The notes below the pieces were generated by a model that was not told the origin of the DNA, did not search any database, and saw nothing but the letters and a program-made list of their open reading frames with translations. From Tamarix chinensis (Eukaryota > Streptophyta > Magnoliopsida > Caryophyllales > Tamaricaceae), in assembly GCA_030549775.1 (NCBI GenBank), contig CM060177.1, forward strand, positions 95,600,236 to 95,664,235: 64,000 bases of DNA, given 5' to 3'. Below, piece after piece: positions 23,309 to 34,572 of this stretch. A program made the translations under genes and the position numbers. Position 1 is the first letter of the stretch. Every line of letters starts with the position of its first letter.

Positions 23309-24768
23309 GCTCAAGCCTTTTACATGTGCCATTCGAAGTATTAACGAAAAAAAAAGAAGTGTGACAATTGTGTAAGAAAGACTATATATGCTACCACATG
23401 TTTCAAAAATTATTTGTAACTCACTTATAAAGTATGAGCTCTATATGTACATATTTGATACTAATTATGTGTGACACTCAAACTTTATTAATTAGTAAAT
23501 TATAAACAAGTTAAATTTTTATATTTGTAAATTTAGATTGAGATATATAGATTGTCCTTAGGCTTTGTTAGGAATTTAAAAAAAGTACCAAACTAATTAA
23601 TTAATTATTTTGTAAATAAATGATTTTCATTCATAAGGTGTATTAGAAAGGGTGAATGCATCACCAACAACTTTATGAACCATAATCTAGGCTAAAAAGA
23701 AAGGAAATTGTGGCAATCTTAATGATACGAGCTACTTTATGAACCATAATATAGACTAAAAAAGGGATTGATGAAGTCTTCTCCTTCTTCTTTGACCATA
23801 AGTCATTCATGGAATTTGAAGGGACAAAAAAAAGCATGAGTACATCATCGTTTTCCTAAATATATTAAATTATTTTTTGATATATAAGATAATATGTGTT
23901 ATCAAAAGGAAGTTATATATAATTTAATGCTTATTTGATATGAGGATGATAAGGCTAAAAATTATATCTCTAAAAGTTACATCTCTTAAATGGTATATTT
24001 TAAAATGATAAAAATATTTTTCTAAAAATATCCATTTTAGACAAAGATGAGACATAAAATGGATATTTTTCTTAGTGCTTTTAATTTAAATAAGTTACAT
24101 AAGATATGTAAAATATGTAAGTTCCATTTTTCCTCTTTATACTCTCAAACTAAACAAACATGACTTCTTGGACTGTAAAACACCTTCCTATACAATTTCA
24201 TTTCTTAAACTAAGTAAGTGTAACTTATGACCATTTTCTATTTAAAGATGAAGCATCATGTTACCATCTTGTTTGGACACAAAGTGGTACATTTGTTAAA
24301 TTTTTATGTGATTCATATGTCAATATTTCTTTCTTGCCACAAACACATCTCTGAGAATGATTAATCATACTAATATTGTTGAGGCATATGGAATAGAAGC
24401 CTAGTAGAAGTATCTCTATTATTGCATATAAATAATGATCATATATATTTTTTAGATAAGTAGGTATTTATATTTATGAGAACCTGTCTAACCTTATAAG
24501 CATTGATAAACATTTAATTATATATATTTTTATACCTTTTTAATCTTAATTTTTAAACTTTTATTAAAATAATATGTGATTTTATTTATAACTTTATGCT
24601 TAAGTGATAATAATATTATATATTTAATTATTTAAAGTAAAATGATATAAAATTGATAAGCTAAAGTTATGAGATTATTTATTATTTCTTTTAACTTTAT
24701 TTTATAGGTACAATTAGAAAAAAAAGTAAAAAAAGGAAAAGAAATGAACCATACCATATACATATATA
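23309..24768. other. Gene-free AT-rich stretch with a diverged MITE
   Basis: No coding signal. A pair of 28-base near-repeats (CTTTATGAACCATAAT...) lies 62 bases apart at about 23671 and 23733. Positions about 23929-24170 resemble, in reverse orientation, the MITE at 12497: inverted ends near GCTTATTTGATATGAGG / CTCAAACTAAACAAACATG, and an internal CATATTTTACATATCTTATG on the minus strand. I could not fix its ends exactly. Confidence 0.45.
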
Positions 24769-24779
24769 TTAAAGTAGAT

Positions 24780-25250
24780 GGATGAAGCTTAAGGCCCATA
24801 ATCCAGTATGCTTATAGAGGAGAAAAATAAAAGGCCAAGTAAAAAGCCTGACAAAAGTGAGAGAAGGCCTGACACAGAGAGAAGAGGGAGAACGACAAAT
24901 AGAGAGAGAAAAGGTAGAAAAGGAAAATAAATGAGGACAACACGAATAGAGAAAAAGAAGAAAAAGGGAGGTGCACAAAGAGGAAGAGAGGCGGTAGAGA
25001 TAGGGCAGAAAAGAACATGGCACTGTGAGAAGGAACAAGAGAAAGAAAATAGAAAGGGAACGGAGTAAGCAATTAGAGACAAAAGGAAAAAGAGGCGACA
25101 CATGAAGAAAGACTAGAGAGAGAGACTTGGCAGGAAGAAAGATAAGAGAATGAAGAGGTTGCATACAATAGAGGCCTAACAGGCAGGTCGTGAGAGAAAA
25201 CGAAGAGAGAGATAGATGGTAGGAAGACAAGAAGAAGAGAGAAAAATATT
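24780..25250. repeat. Purine-rich tract (GA/AG-rich)
   Basis: About 470 bases of almost pure purine runs (AGAGAGAGAAAAG, GAAGAAAAAGG and similar). The overlapping minus-strand open frames of Ser/Leu/Phe-rich sequence are composition artefacts. It resembles the purine-rich leaders of the minus-oriented LTRs here but has no LTR ends beside it. Confidence 0.6.
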
Positions 25251-26559
25251 CAACAAGAGAAAATTTTATACATATTTATTTTTAGTTCTTTTTTTCTCTA
25301 ATTTTTATATAATATTATTATGTAATTAATTAATTTATTATGATTAGATAAATAATTACTTCTAGGGAACATATTGACACCCTAAACCATGATTTGAGTT
25401 GTAATATTTTGTTTTCATGGGATTGCCCTTTGACTTTCTTTCAATTATTATCATTTATATATATGATTATATCAGGTTAAATTATATGTTGCATGTCTCT
25501 TTCTTACGTCCTTATAGTAATAGTATGTAGAGTATATGCATGCTAGGTGCTTATATAATTTCACTAGAATATGTATCAAATTTTAGCTAGGTTAGATAAT
25601 AATTCACCTAATACTTTTGTAATTTTAACCAAAGTAATAAAACGTTTTGATACATGTAGGTCAAAGAAGTGGAATACAACTAAACACGCTTGAGGTATTG
25701 TATTAGATACTTAGACTAACATTCTTCTACTTGTGCTTAATTCTTTGAATCTAGTTAAATATATGAGCCATTTGTTGCAACTATACTATTAAAACTTAAT
25801 AAGATTTAATATTGGTGCTTTATCATATTAATCATTTTAGGGAAGTTATATAAGGTATATAGACTTACTTTTGGATTACAACTTGGTCAGTTCCTTTCTT
25901 GTGATTAAATGATGACTTAGATATTATTTTTACATTTTTACCTATTCTAGCGATAGACTTTGAATTTTCCAGCACATTCATTATATTTGTAATCACCCAT
26001 ATTTATTTTATTTATTTATGGTATTTTCTCTTTTAAAACCCCTATATCCAAATTTTCTCATTATTGGTGTTTTTTTATTTATTTATTTTTGTGAGAGTTT
26101 AGTTTTTTTGTTAGTTTTTGTGTTTTATTTTATTATTTGTGTGCTAGATAAATTTAGGTGAGTCATCTTACTTTCTGACTTAGAACGATAACCATAGTTA
26201 CTAATACTATAATTGCCAACAATAGGGTTAAAATTGATATCCGCTACGGTTACACCAAGCTTTGTATCAAACTAAATTCCTAGGAGTGGTTTGAGATTAT
26301 ACTTAGACAAAAACAAAGGAAACAACACAAGGTACATTGTCATAGCCTGCTATAGCTTGTGATACACAATCCCAACACCTTGTATCAATTATGTATAAAA
26401 GCAAAAACAAGAGTAGGCTCAACTGACTCCCCTAGCCTTACAATAACCACCATCCTCCAAAGTTATAAGATAAAAACAATTTTGTACATAAATGACCCCA
26501 ATACCCAATTTTGAACAAACAATCCCTTCGACCAACCTATTTACGTCGTGACCGCATAT
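25251..26559. other. No gene seen
   Basis: T-rich, low-complexity sequence up to about 26170. From about 26200 it probably becomes the 3' UTR of the minus-strand LINE fragment that follows. No repeat units or inverted ends were identified. Confidence 0.35.
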
Positions 26560-26938
26560 TAGGATCTCATTATATCCTAGTTTAGCCTTGATGTTCATAA
26601 CAAAAACACCATGTATTTCATATTTAAGCTATAAGTGGCTCTACCCTTTTCATCCCCATCTTAGCTAAATGATCAGTTGATGTATTTGATTCTCAGTGCC
26701 TAAAATGGACTCAAGAGACGTGTCATTTATTCCTCGTACAACTTATAATGTTGAGATGAAAAGTCATGTCCCACATCCCTTTGTTAGGATTGTTGCACCA
26801 CTTCACATCATTGTTGGAGTCTGATTCAATCTCCACTCCCAGATGCCTTAGCCATTCCTTCTGACTAGACATCATAAAGTTGTTCTGATCGATTGATCCA
26901 ATACAAATAATCCAACCCGAAACTTGATTTTGACCCAA
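26560..26938 (-). pseudogene. LINE RNase H domain fragment
   Basis: On the minus strand the frame starting near 26938 reads EWLRHLGVEIESDSNNDVKW, CNNPNKGMWDMTF and HLNIISCTRNK. After stops it continues as HVS-VHFRH and DHLAKMGMKRVEPL (to about 26620). The E-S-D-S-N-N-x-V-K-W segment and the D-x-L-A-K-M-G ending are hallmarks of the RNase H domain at the C-terminus of plant LINE ORF2. The start of the domain and all upstream ORF2 sequence are missing beyond about 26940, where low-complexity DNA begins. It differs in sequence and orientation from the LINE at 930-2142, so it is an independent insertion. Confidence 0.75.
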
Positions 26939-28105
26939 AAATTAAACTCAATCTCAACAAAAAAAAATTCAAATCAATCCAAACCCAACCCAAATAAAGC
27001 TAACCTGATAGTGACTCGTATCTAAAATGATCCAAATTGAAATAATTCAACCCAAAAAAATAGACCCGAACCAAACCCATACCTTGTTAGAAACCTGATA
27101 ATGATCCGAATCGAATCGAACTCATGCTCGGATATCACTTCAAACTTGATTAATATTAAAGTCAAATTTAATCCACAAATGTAACATTTTATCTTATATA
27201 AATTGATATATAAATACCATTAAACTATCTTATTAATAATATTTGATGCAAATAAAAATATTCAACCCATATAACAACAGATGAAACAAAACTGGTAAGA
27301 CTCTATTCTTATCACTTTATTTTAATATCATATTAGCAGCAGTCGAATTAGATCATATGCATTTCTATTATTATTATTATAGATAGAATTATTATAAGCA
27401 TAAAAATTATAACTGTAATTATAATAATTATAGTATATATTATTATACTAAAAATAGTAAATTTTATATTTGTATTTCTACTAATAATAATGATTATTAT
27501 ATTTATAAAGATAACACTAATAATAATAACAATAATTATTATAATTAACATGATAATTATAATTATTATAATAATCATTATATTTATGTATATATTGATA
27601 TTTATAATTGTCTTTATAACAATAACTATGATAATAATACTAATATTAATGATGCTAATAGTTTATTATTATTATTATTACTACATATTTTATTATAAAA
27701 ATTTGTAATATCGTTACATATATTATGATAAAATTACTATGATAATCATAACAATAATAATAAATCAAAAAATTAAATTTATTAATTATATCAAATTGAT
27801 AACAATCAAGTTCATATTCTGAATTGAATTCACTTGACCAAAACTCAATGTAATCTAGAGTCTCTGGACTCGAATAAAATTCAAACATAAAAAATTTGAT
27901 GAGTTAGACCTGAACTCGATTCAGCATTCTCTTGACATAAAATACCCTAACCTAATATATACCTGACCTAAATCACTGTTATCTAAATTAGAGCCAAATT
28001 CAAAAAAAAAACCTAAATTCTAACCCAATCCATTACATAACGGCTTAATTTTAATTTGATCCAAACTCAATCCACATGACCCATTTATCATCTCTGATTT
28101 TAACT
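26939..28105. repeat. Low-complexity AC/AT region, probable non-autonomous DNA element
   Basis: The left part is rich in AACCCAAACC- and GATCCAAA-like words. The right part returns to GATCCAAACTCAATCC and ends in GACCCATTTATCATCTCTG, similar to the ends of non-autonomous hAT elements. No convincing matching left end or target duplication was found. Positions 27340-27720 are a degenerate (ATT)n/(ATA)n tract that gives spurious poly-isoleucine frames on both strands. Confidence 0.35.
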
Positions 28106-28106
28106 T

Positions 28107-28166
28107 GATAGCATACATGCCATGTGAATTGCAACTATTTCAGGTCTTCTGATAGCATACATGCCA
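28107..28166 (+). repeat. Direct repeat of TGATAGCATACATGCCA
   Basis: The 17-base word occurs at about 28107 and again about 44 bases downstream, just before the orphan reading frame at 28183. It could be a replication-slippage product or the trace of an insertion. Confidence 0.6.
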
Positions 28167-28182
28167 AATATTTACTGATCAT

Positions 28183-28431
28183 ATGAGAAGCGAACGCCTC
28201 AAACACATGCCCTATACACGTGAAACGCCATTGGTTGTTTCGGCTAGAAGTCCGACAAATAATGAATTTCAATTAATCAAATTAGAAAACACAGCTGGAC
28301 AAATGTTACCGATGTCCACGCTGCGTAAACTAGAACAGTCCCTGTCTGTTTTATTTGATCCAGAATTTGAGTCAGCCCAACGGTACAACCCCCCACAAGT
28401 GGTTCCGATCATATTTGGGGTCCGCAAATGA
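28183..28431 (+). CDS. Unrecognised 82-codon open reading frame, possible fragment of a gene
   Basis: The frame opens MRSERLKHMPYTRETPLVV and closes VVPIIFGVRK. Its amino-acid composition is balanced and its base composition clearly less AT-rich than its surroundings, unlike the repeat-derived frames elsewhere in this window. The frame is open a little upstream of the ATG, to a stop at about 28150, and a possible splice acceptor (CTATTTCAG) ends at 28143. It could therefore be the last exon of a gene or a transferred gene fragment. I recognise no domain, signal peptide or membrane segment, and I assign no function. There is no obvious promoter or second exon within a few kb. An endogenous viral fragment or a captured host exon are both possible. 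Confidence 0.4.
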   Translation: MRSERLKHMPYTRETPLVVSARSPTNNEFQLIKLENTAGQMLPMSTLRKLEQSLSVLFDPEFESAQRYNPPQVVPIIFGVRK

Positions 28432-30522
28432 TGAACGACATTTAGGCCAATTGTTTTGTTGTATTACTCTGGGAATAAATTTAAAACTATTAATTTGATG
28501 AATAAATTAAAAATTATTAATTTGATGTATAAATTATGAATTCTTATGACTTGTTTTCTTTGACTTATTTTTGTTGGTAGGATATATTTAATCTTAATTA
28601 AAAAATTTAATAAGTTATTATTATTATTGTTATAATGAGAATTTATTACCAATATTATTACTATTATTATCATTAATTTTATACTTTATTATTAATAAAA
28701 AGTTATCTACTATAATAAGATCTAATAAATTTTAGATGTAAGCTAATAAGACATACCCTCAGGCACCATTTAATAATTGGACTAGTTGTCGGCTTACTTT
28801 ATTTTAGTTGATGTCATCGTTATATTCAAAGATATTTGTTCTATTCATACATTTGTTTTTATCACAATCTACAATAAAGTTCTTATTTTTCTTTTTCATA
28901 AAAAAAATAAAGCACGTTATAAATATCAATATATATACACCATTATATTTTAAAAGATGATATCCCCAAAAGATGCCGTCAATCCTTTCTTTTTGGTTAA
29001 CCGTCAATCGTTTCTTTTTGGTTAGCCAAAGTTTACCACGGAGGCAAATAATCAACGAAAATAAGGACAAACTAAAGCCTACATCAGTCACAACACATAC
29101 ATATGATATAGTATTTAATAATTAGTTACAAACTTGTTAGGTATAGAGATGATTAGGCTTATTTGGGGTCCCTCTTTTGCTATTTGGGTGGCTATCTATT
29201 GCATTTCATGAATTATAGAGCTTGGCTAGCTAACCTGACATCGCAAATAATCGAATAAATATGACAAGAGTACCGTCTTTCCATATCCGTTTACATTTGT
29301 TATAAAATAATTAAACAAATGCACAAAAAATTACTTCCTAGACCTTTAAAGTAATTTTTATGTTGATACAAAGTCCCCAAATGTGTCGTAATCCTACTTC
29401 ATGATTGAATATTTTTAGGTATCAATTGATAAATTAATATCTTATATTATTCTAACATAAGGTGATGTATATTAACATTTTTATGCATTTAAAAAGCATT
29501 TTATTTTGTAAAATTGACTTTATAAGAAGTTGTGATGAAAAATATGGGTAATTTAAAAATTTTATAAAAAAAATAAGTGTTACATAAAAAATAATATGGA
29601 GATAATATGTAAATAAAATTGGTATCAAAGGGTATCTAAAGAAAATTAGGGATATGCCTACAAGGTTTGCGCTTGATCTATAGAAATGGCTAAAGTTGGT
29701 TAATTAGTTAAAGTGGCTCAACAAAATTTACATGTATAGAAATTAAGATATAGCAAAAGAATAGAGATCGAGGACAACGAGTTAGGGAGAAGTAGAAACA
29801 AATGATATTATCTATGGTTCTTTAGAACACCTTAACATAAATGAAGATTGTGAAAAGTCACATTCAGTGCATTTTACCTGTCTCTTGAGGATCTTGACCA
29901 AGAATGACTCAATTTCTCATTTTCACAAGTTTGATAGGTCACCCTTTTCTATAAGTTGGTTAAAGATAGGTGGTACCTTATTTTCTTCAACAGTGAACTC
30001 TCCATTAAAGGTGTATATAGTTTTGTTAATGGTAGTTGGCCTCTTTAACCAAACCAAATTACGTTTTTACACTTAATTGTTTATTTTAGCCAAACCAAAT
30101 CAAATTAACTTAACCTAACTAAGCTTTAATTTTACAACTTGGTTTGGGGTCATTAAGGATTAACAAAAATAAATTACAAAGAAGATAAAAATGTTGTTGG
30201 CATAGATTAAAAATAATACAATATTTAATTTTCAAAAGTTCACAAAATATATAGCAACCAAAATGATGTTACAGACCCCTAACAATAAATAGATAACTTG
30301 AGGAATAGTTGGGAAGATATAATGTTGAAACTTGGGTTGCAAATATATCCCCTCATTATTCATAGAAAGATAACAAAATAAAAAATCGAAAAGAAATGAA
30401 TATTGATGATCACAAGCCAACTACCATGCCACCAACCATTATAGTTATAAATTATATATCTATAGGACCACACCATTCTAAAACACTACCTCATTGGATA
30501 TATATATCCAATAACAAGTCTT
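28432..30522. other. AT-rich stretch without a recognised gene
   Basis: Contains a 25-bp perfect-period tandem pair (28977-29026; CGTCAATC, then TTTCTTTTTGGTTA) and AT-rich microsatellite-like DNA. An inverted 12-base word (ATGGTAGTTGGC near 30026; its complement near 30415) may mark a small element but is too short to call. Short frames near 28804-29091 and 29867-30076 have no recognisable domain. Confidence 0.35.
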
Positions 30523-31730
30523 GTAACATCCCATCATTTACAGCTTAAATTTTTTTAAATTTTCTGGAGTCCAAACAATAAAAATCAGATGTTAACTCCA
30601 CATCCAATAAGATAAAGCATAGCGTTTTTAGACAAACCCCTACAAAAAAAAGTTTGATAACTTGAATTTCTACACAACCCAGACAAAACATCTTCACCAT
30701 AACAACTAAAAGGCATAGTTTTCAATATAAAACTGCTAAGTAAACACACCTAACTAATACCAAATAGCACTTTCAAGTATAACTTGTTATGGCATTTATA
30801 GGTTAACATGGATAATCAAGATCACTTATAAAACCACCCACATACAACATACTAATCAAATATTCATCCATTCTCTTATCATATACAATAACATTCATGG
30901 AAAACACTAACAAGATGTAATTGGAATAATCTTCTTATCATATGTATTAATTACACTGAATACTAATTATTATCATTAACATTAAAATAAGTTAATTCAT
31001 TTTATAGCATCTATTTCATGTGCCACATAAAAATTAGGTAAACTTCACTTCTAATAGTGCTAAAAGGGAAATTGAGTGATCCATGCTACAAGGGATAAGG
31101 ATCTTACTATACACTTGAAGGATATTTATTATATCCTATGCTCCAAGGCAACTAGTAAATTATAACATAGAATAAATCATACAATTAAAAGAAAAATTAA
31201 GTTATAGAATACTACTCATAATACGTACAATTCTAAAATACTATTCATGAATGCGTATACTATAAACTAACAATTCGTGGTACACATATATATAACAATA
31301 CATGGTATACATGGATCACATCACAACTAAACAGCATAATGTAGATAATAAACATGCTATTATAAGGAACCATAAAAAGTCATGCTTAATGTGAAAGCAT
31401 ATTCTACACATACTAACACAAGAAAACATAAAAGATCATGCTATTATACTAAAGCATAAAATAACACATACATGGAAGAACAACGACTTATTCTTTCCTT
31501 AAATATGTAATCATACCTATTCACTTCATTTATTAGCAAATAACCTCTTCACTTATTTCAATGAGAGGGTAACCTACTCACAAGTGATACTTGAGCATTT
31601 GGTTGTGATCCTTGCTACAAAGGATAAATATATACGATCTCTTTACTAGTGCTATGTAAGCATATAGCTATAATCCTTACTACAAGGACTACATATCTTA
31701 CTACTCATTAGGAAACTCTAACATTAAGCA
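30523..31730 (-). mobile_element. Minus-oriented LTR, 3' part
   Basis: It begins TGTAACATCCCATCATTTACAG, the pattern of an LTR 3' end read backwards (compare AATTTACG...GGGGTGTTACA at the solo LTR 3' end). Degenerate repeats around GATCCTTGCTACAAGGATAA occur at about 31080, 31600 and 31670. The 5' part and the other end are not identifiable; the right boundary is an estimate. No coding sequence. Confidence 0.45.
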
Positions 31731-31734
31731 TCAA

Positions 31735-32320
31735 TACCCCCTATAGTATGGATAACAATGGGTCTAGCACCCAACCTAAACTTGCTAGACTTACCTCATT
31801 TTTAATGGTTTTGGGTCCAAGATTTTTAAATCTAACAAGTTTCGGTTAATATATAACTAAATAGGTCTAGGTCTAGATTTAGTAATTTTTAACCTAGATC
31901 AAACCCGACATGCTCATTATAGCACAAACTCACACATACTAATTTTATGTTTATCATCTTTTTTTTTTATCTTATTTGAGCTTTTGATTCAATTTTTTCA
32001 CGTTTAATTCTATGTATTTAATTTATAAGAAATATATAAGATATTTTATTACAAAACCATTAAAATACCATTTGAAAAGTTAAAGTAACTAATTTAAAAT
32101 GTTTATCTTTTCACTAGAGAAATTTTATAGCAAAAATTACATAGTAAGCTATAGAAAATATAAATGTATTATTACATACATTTATACATACATACACACA
32201 TAAAAATATATATTTTAAATAATCAAAACCATGTAGGACTCATTTAATTGCTAGATCTGGCAGGTCTAGATTTAGTTTTGATCATTTAAGATCTAATGGG
32301 TCTGGGTCTTTCCATACCTA
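31735..32320. mobile_element. Possible non-autonomous DNA element with inverted ends
   Basis: TAGTATGGATAACAATGGGTCT on the left matches, imperfectly and inverted, GGGTCTTTCCATACCTA on the right. Repeated GGTCTAG-type words occur on both arms. No target duplication could be found, and the interior is AT-rich and non-coding. Confidence 0.35.
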
Positions 32321-33998
32321 ATTCCAACTTGATTGATTGTCATCTTACCCTATAAGGTTTATAGATCACCTCTAGAGTAGATAGATGACTTATTATATTT
32401 TCCAATCTTAGGGCCCCTAATGTGTGTTGATTAATGTGTTTGATTGTGGTTTTAAAGATGTGTTTTAAGTTGTAATTTTAAATGATTTTAAATTTATAGA
32501 GTTGGTTTCCATAAGAAACCATTATCTTAGTATTATAGTGGTTGATTATTTACACAAAACCGTTGAAGTTTGGTGAAGATTGAATAATGGTTATATTAGA
32601 TTGAAGCATTATCTTAGGTTGAGGAGATAAATTTTTGAAAAAGGTGATTGATGACCTACAGAATCTTTGTCATACTCATCTTCCTTTCTCTCTCTCTCTT
32701 CTATGTATATAAAAACATATGAGTTTTCCTAGATCATCCCTCTACCTGAAGCTTTTTTCCTCTTCACCATTTTATATCTTTTCCCCCTTTTATGCTAATG
32801 CTTTTTGGATTAACATCCCCTACTACAGTTCATCCTTCTCCATTTTAGTTCTTGAAGTAGTGTCAACCTTATATACCTTTGGAATCCTTGTCTGATTTAA
32901 TTTAGGTAGTAGGATTTTAAATCATATAAACCTTGAACCCCCTTTCTCTCATAATCTACCAAAGTATTAAAGCAAAATCCTCCATTTCCCTTAGTCCTTC
33001 AAATCACTAAGCTCCTTTTTTTTCCTTCATTATTGCCTCCATACTTCTTCTTTCTTTCTTCTTGTGCATTTCGTGTTTCATATTCTCTCTTCTTATCTTC
33101 TATCTAGATCACTTCTTTTTTTTCTTAAGAAAAAATGGAGTTAGATTTAGGAGAAGTTTAAGATCTAAACCAATTTTTTTTGGAACAGGTTTTTTTTCCT
33201 TGAATTTTAAGTTTTTTTTTTAGTTTTATGTAGTTTTGAGAAGGATTTACTAATTTTTAATCTTCTATTTTGAATATTATCAAGGTTTCGAGGTTCCAAG
33301 CGATAAGCCTTCTATATTTTATTGTGATTTGCTAGATTAGTTTGAGTTAAGTAATTATTACTTTATTGTGTGATATAAATGAGTATGTGCATTATATGGG
33401 TCATAGATTTTTGAGATGTATGCTAACATATATGTTTGTGGTTTGGTGAATACAAGCATGTTTTAATGAAGGATATACAATCATGATTAGAAAACTAGAA
33501 ATATGGTTGAGCATGAGTTGTAATAATGGTTATTTTATCATATTACTTTGGTACAAACAGTTACTCAGTGTCATAGTACTAAAGGGTTTATTTTCGTGGG
33601 CCCCTACCTATTCAATGGGCAGTGGACGTTGTATGTCAGCTTCCGAGTTCAGTTAAAATTTGGTAGTCAATTTTGAGAGTATAGAAATATCTGGTGTCTC
33701 TTTCACTATCTAGTCTCTGATTGTAATTGGACTTTCATGTCCTCCTGTAATTTCTCTTTTGAGTTTTGGTATACTGTTCATGTTGCTTTTAACTAACACC
33801 ATACTTATCTATTATCCTCTATATGCTGGCTTTTGTAATTATGTTATTTAAGTAAAGTAATATTTTAGGCTTAGCACTTAGTATAAGAATATTAGAAGAT
33901 GCTAGACTTATACTGAGTATGGCGGTAACACCCATTAATTTTATAACTAACGCATATGCAAAACAAAAAATTTTAGTAGAAAAAATGGGGGTGTTAGA
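32321..33998 (+). mobile_element. Plus-oriented gypsy LTR, 3' part
   Basis: The last 450 bases (33540-33998) are clearly homologous to 38530-38991: both contain TTTTCGTGGGCCCCTACCTATT, then ATTGTAATTGGACTTTCAT, then CTTAGCACTTAGTAT and ATACTGAGTATGGC. The LTR closes with GGGGGTGTTAGA at 33998 (canonical TTACA with one change). A primer-binding site follows, which fixes the orientation and makes this the 5' LTR of an element. A TATA-like motif (TATGTATATAAAAAC, about 32700) lies upstream. The LTR's own 5' end is not recognisable. Confidence 0.65.
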
Positions 33999-34572
33999 AG
34001 TTGGTATCAATGCTTTTGGTTTTAAAATCCTCTCTTTTGGTTTCAAAAATCTTCTATTCCTAAAAGTCTTGAAACCCGGTTTAGCCTTGTGCGATTGTGA
34101 GTTAGAAGTTTATCTTTATCTTGGTCTTAGTCATTGGATTTAGTATTCTAATGACCTTATTTGGTTTTGTGTTTTATCTTGTTTAGTTGGGTGCGTAGAT
34201 GGAACTTTATTCCTAGTAACCTTGTAGATGAATTTATGTGTGTTACCTTGTTTAGAGGAACGAGCTTGATCTTGATTGGAGTTTGAGGAATTATTTTTTT
34301 AGTAAGGGGATCAAATTAGGTGTTTTAGGTTGACTTGTTGTGCACTTGATTTTTGTAGTCCCTCTTAAATTCTGCATACCTGTGTGTTATTGATTAATGT
34401 ATGTTCCTTGCATATCTATGTGATGGTATTGTGCATGATTAGGGTTAATTCTTTTAAGGGGGTAGCTATGCCAAGCTCATAGAACCGTTATTTGTGGATC
34501 ACCTAAGGTCCTGACGAGTTAGTTTGATTTTGTTTAACTTTAGGGACGAAGTCCCTTTTAAAGGGGTTTTCC
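33999..34572 (+). other. Short gypsy internal remnant between two LTRs
   Basis: The segment begins two bases after an LTR end with a primer-binding site. It finishes with TTTAGGGACGAAGTCCC and AAAGGGGTTTT, which resembles the very end of the internal region of plant gypsy elements (the 'GAGGACGAA' segment and polypurine tract) just before a 3' LTR. The gag-pol region is absent, so this may be an element reduced by a large internal deletion. No coding sequence can be read. Confidence 0.45.
34001..34013 (+). promoter_or_regulatory. Primer-binding site for initiator tRNA-Met
   Basis: TTGGTATCAATGC, two bases after the LTR end, matches the TGGTATCAGAGC primer-binding consensus used by most plant LTR retrotransposons. 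Confidence 0.7.

Noticed and set aside
24769..25230. 153-codon Ser/Leu/Phe-rich minus-strand frame with apparent membrane segments
   Set aside because: The opposite strand is an almost pure purine tract; hydrophobicity follows from composition.
27348..27708. Poly-isoleucine frames on both strands, resembling membrane proteins
   Set aside because: Product of a degenerate ATT/ATA repeat; both strands give the same artefact.
30026..30426. Possible small DNA element with ATGGTAGTTGGC inverted ends
   Set aside because: Similarity stops after 12 bases and no target duplication is present.
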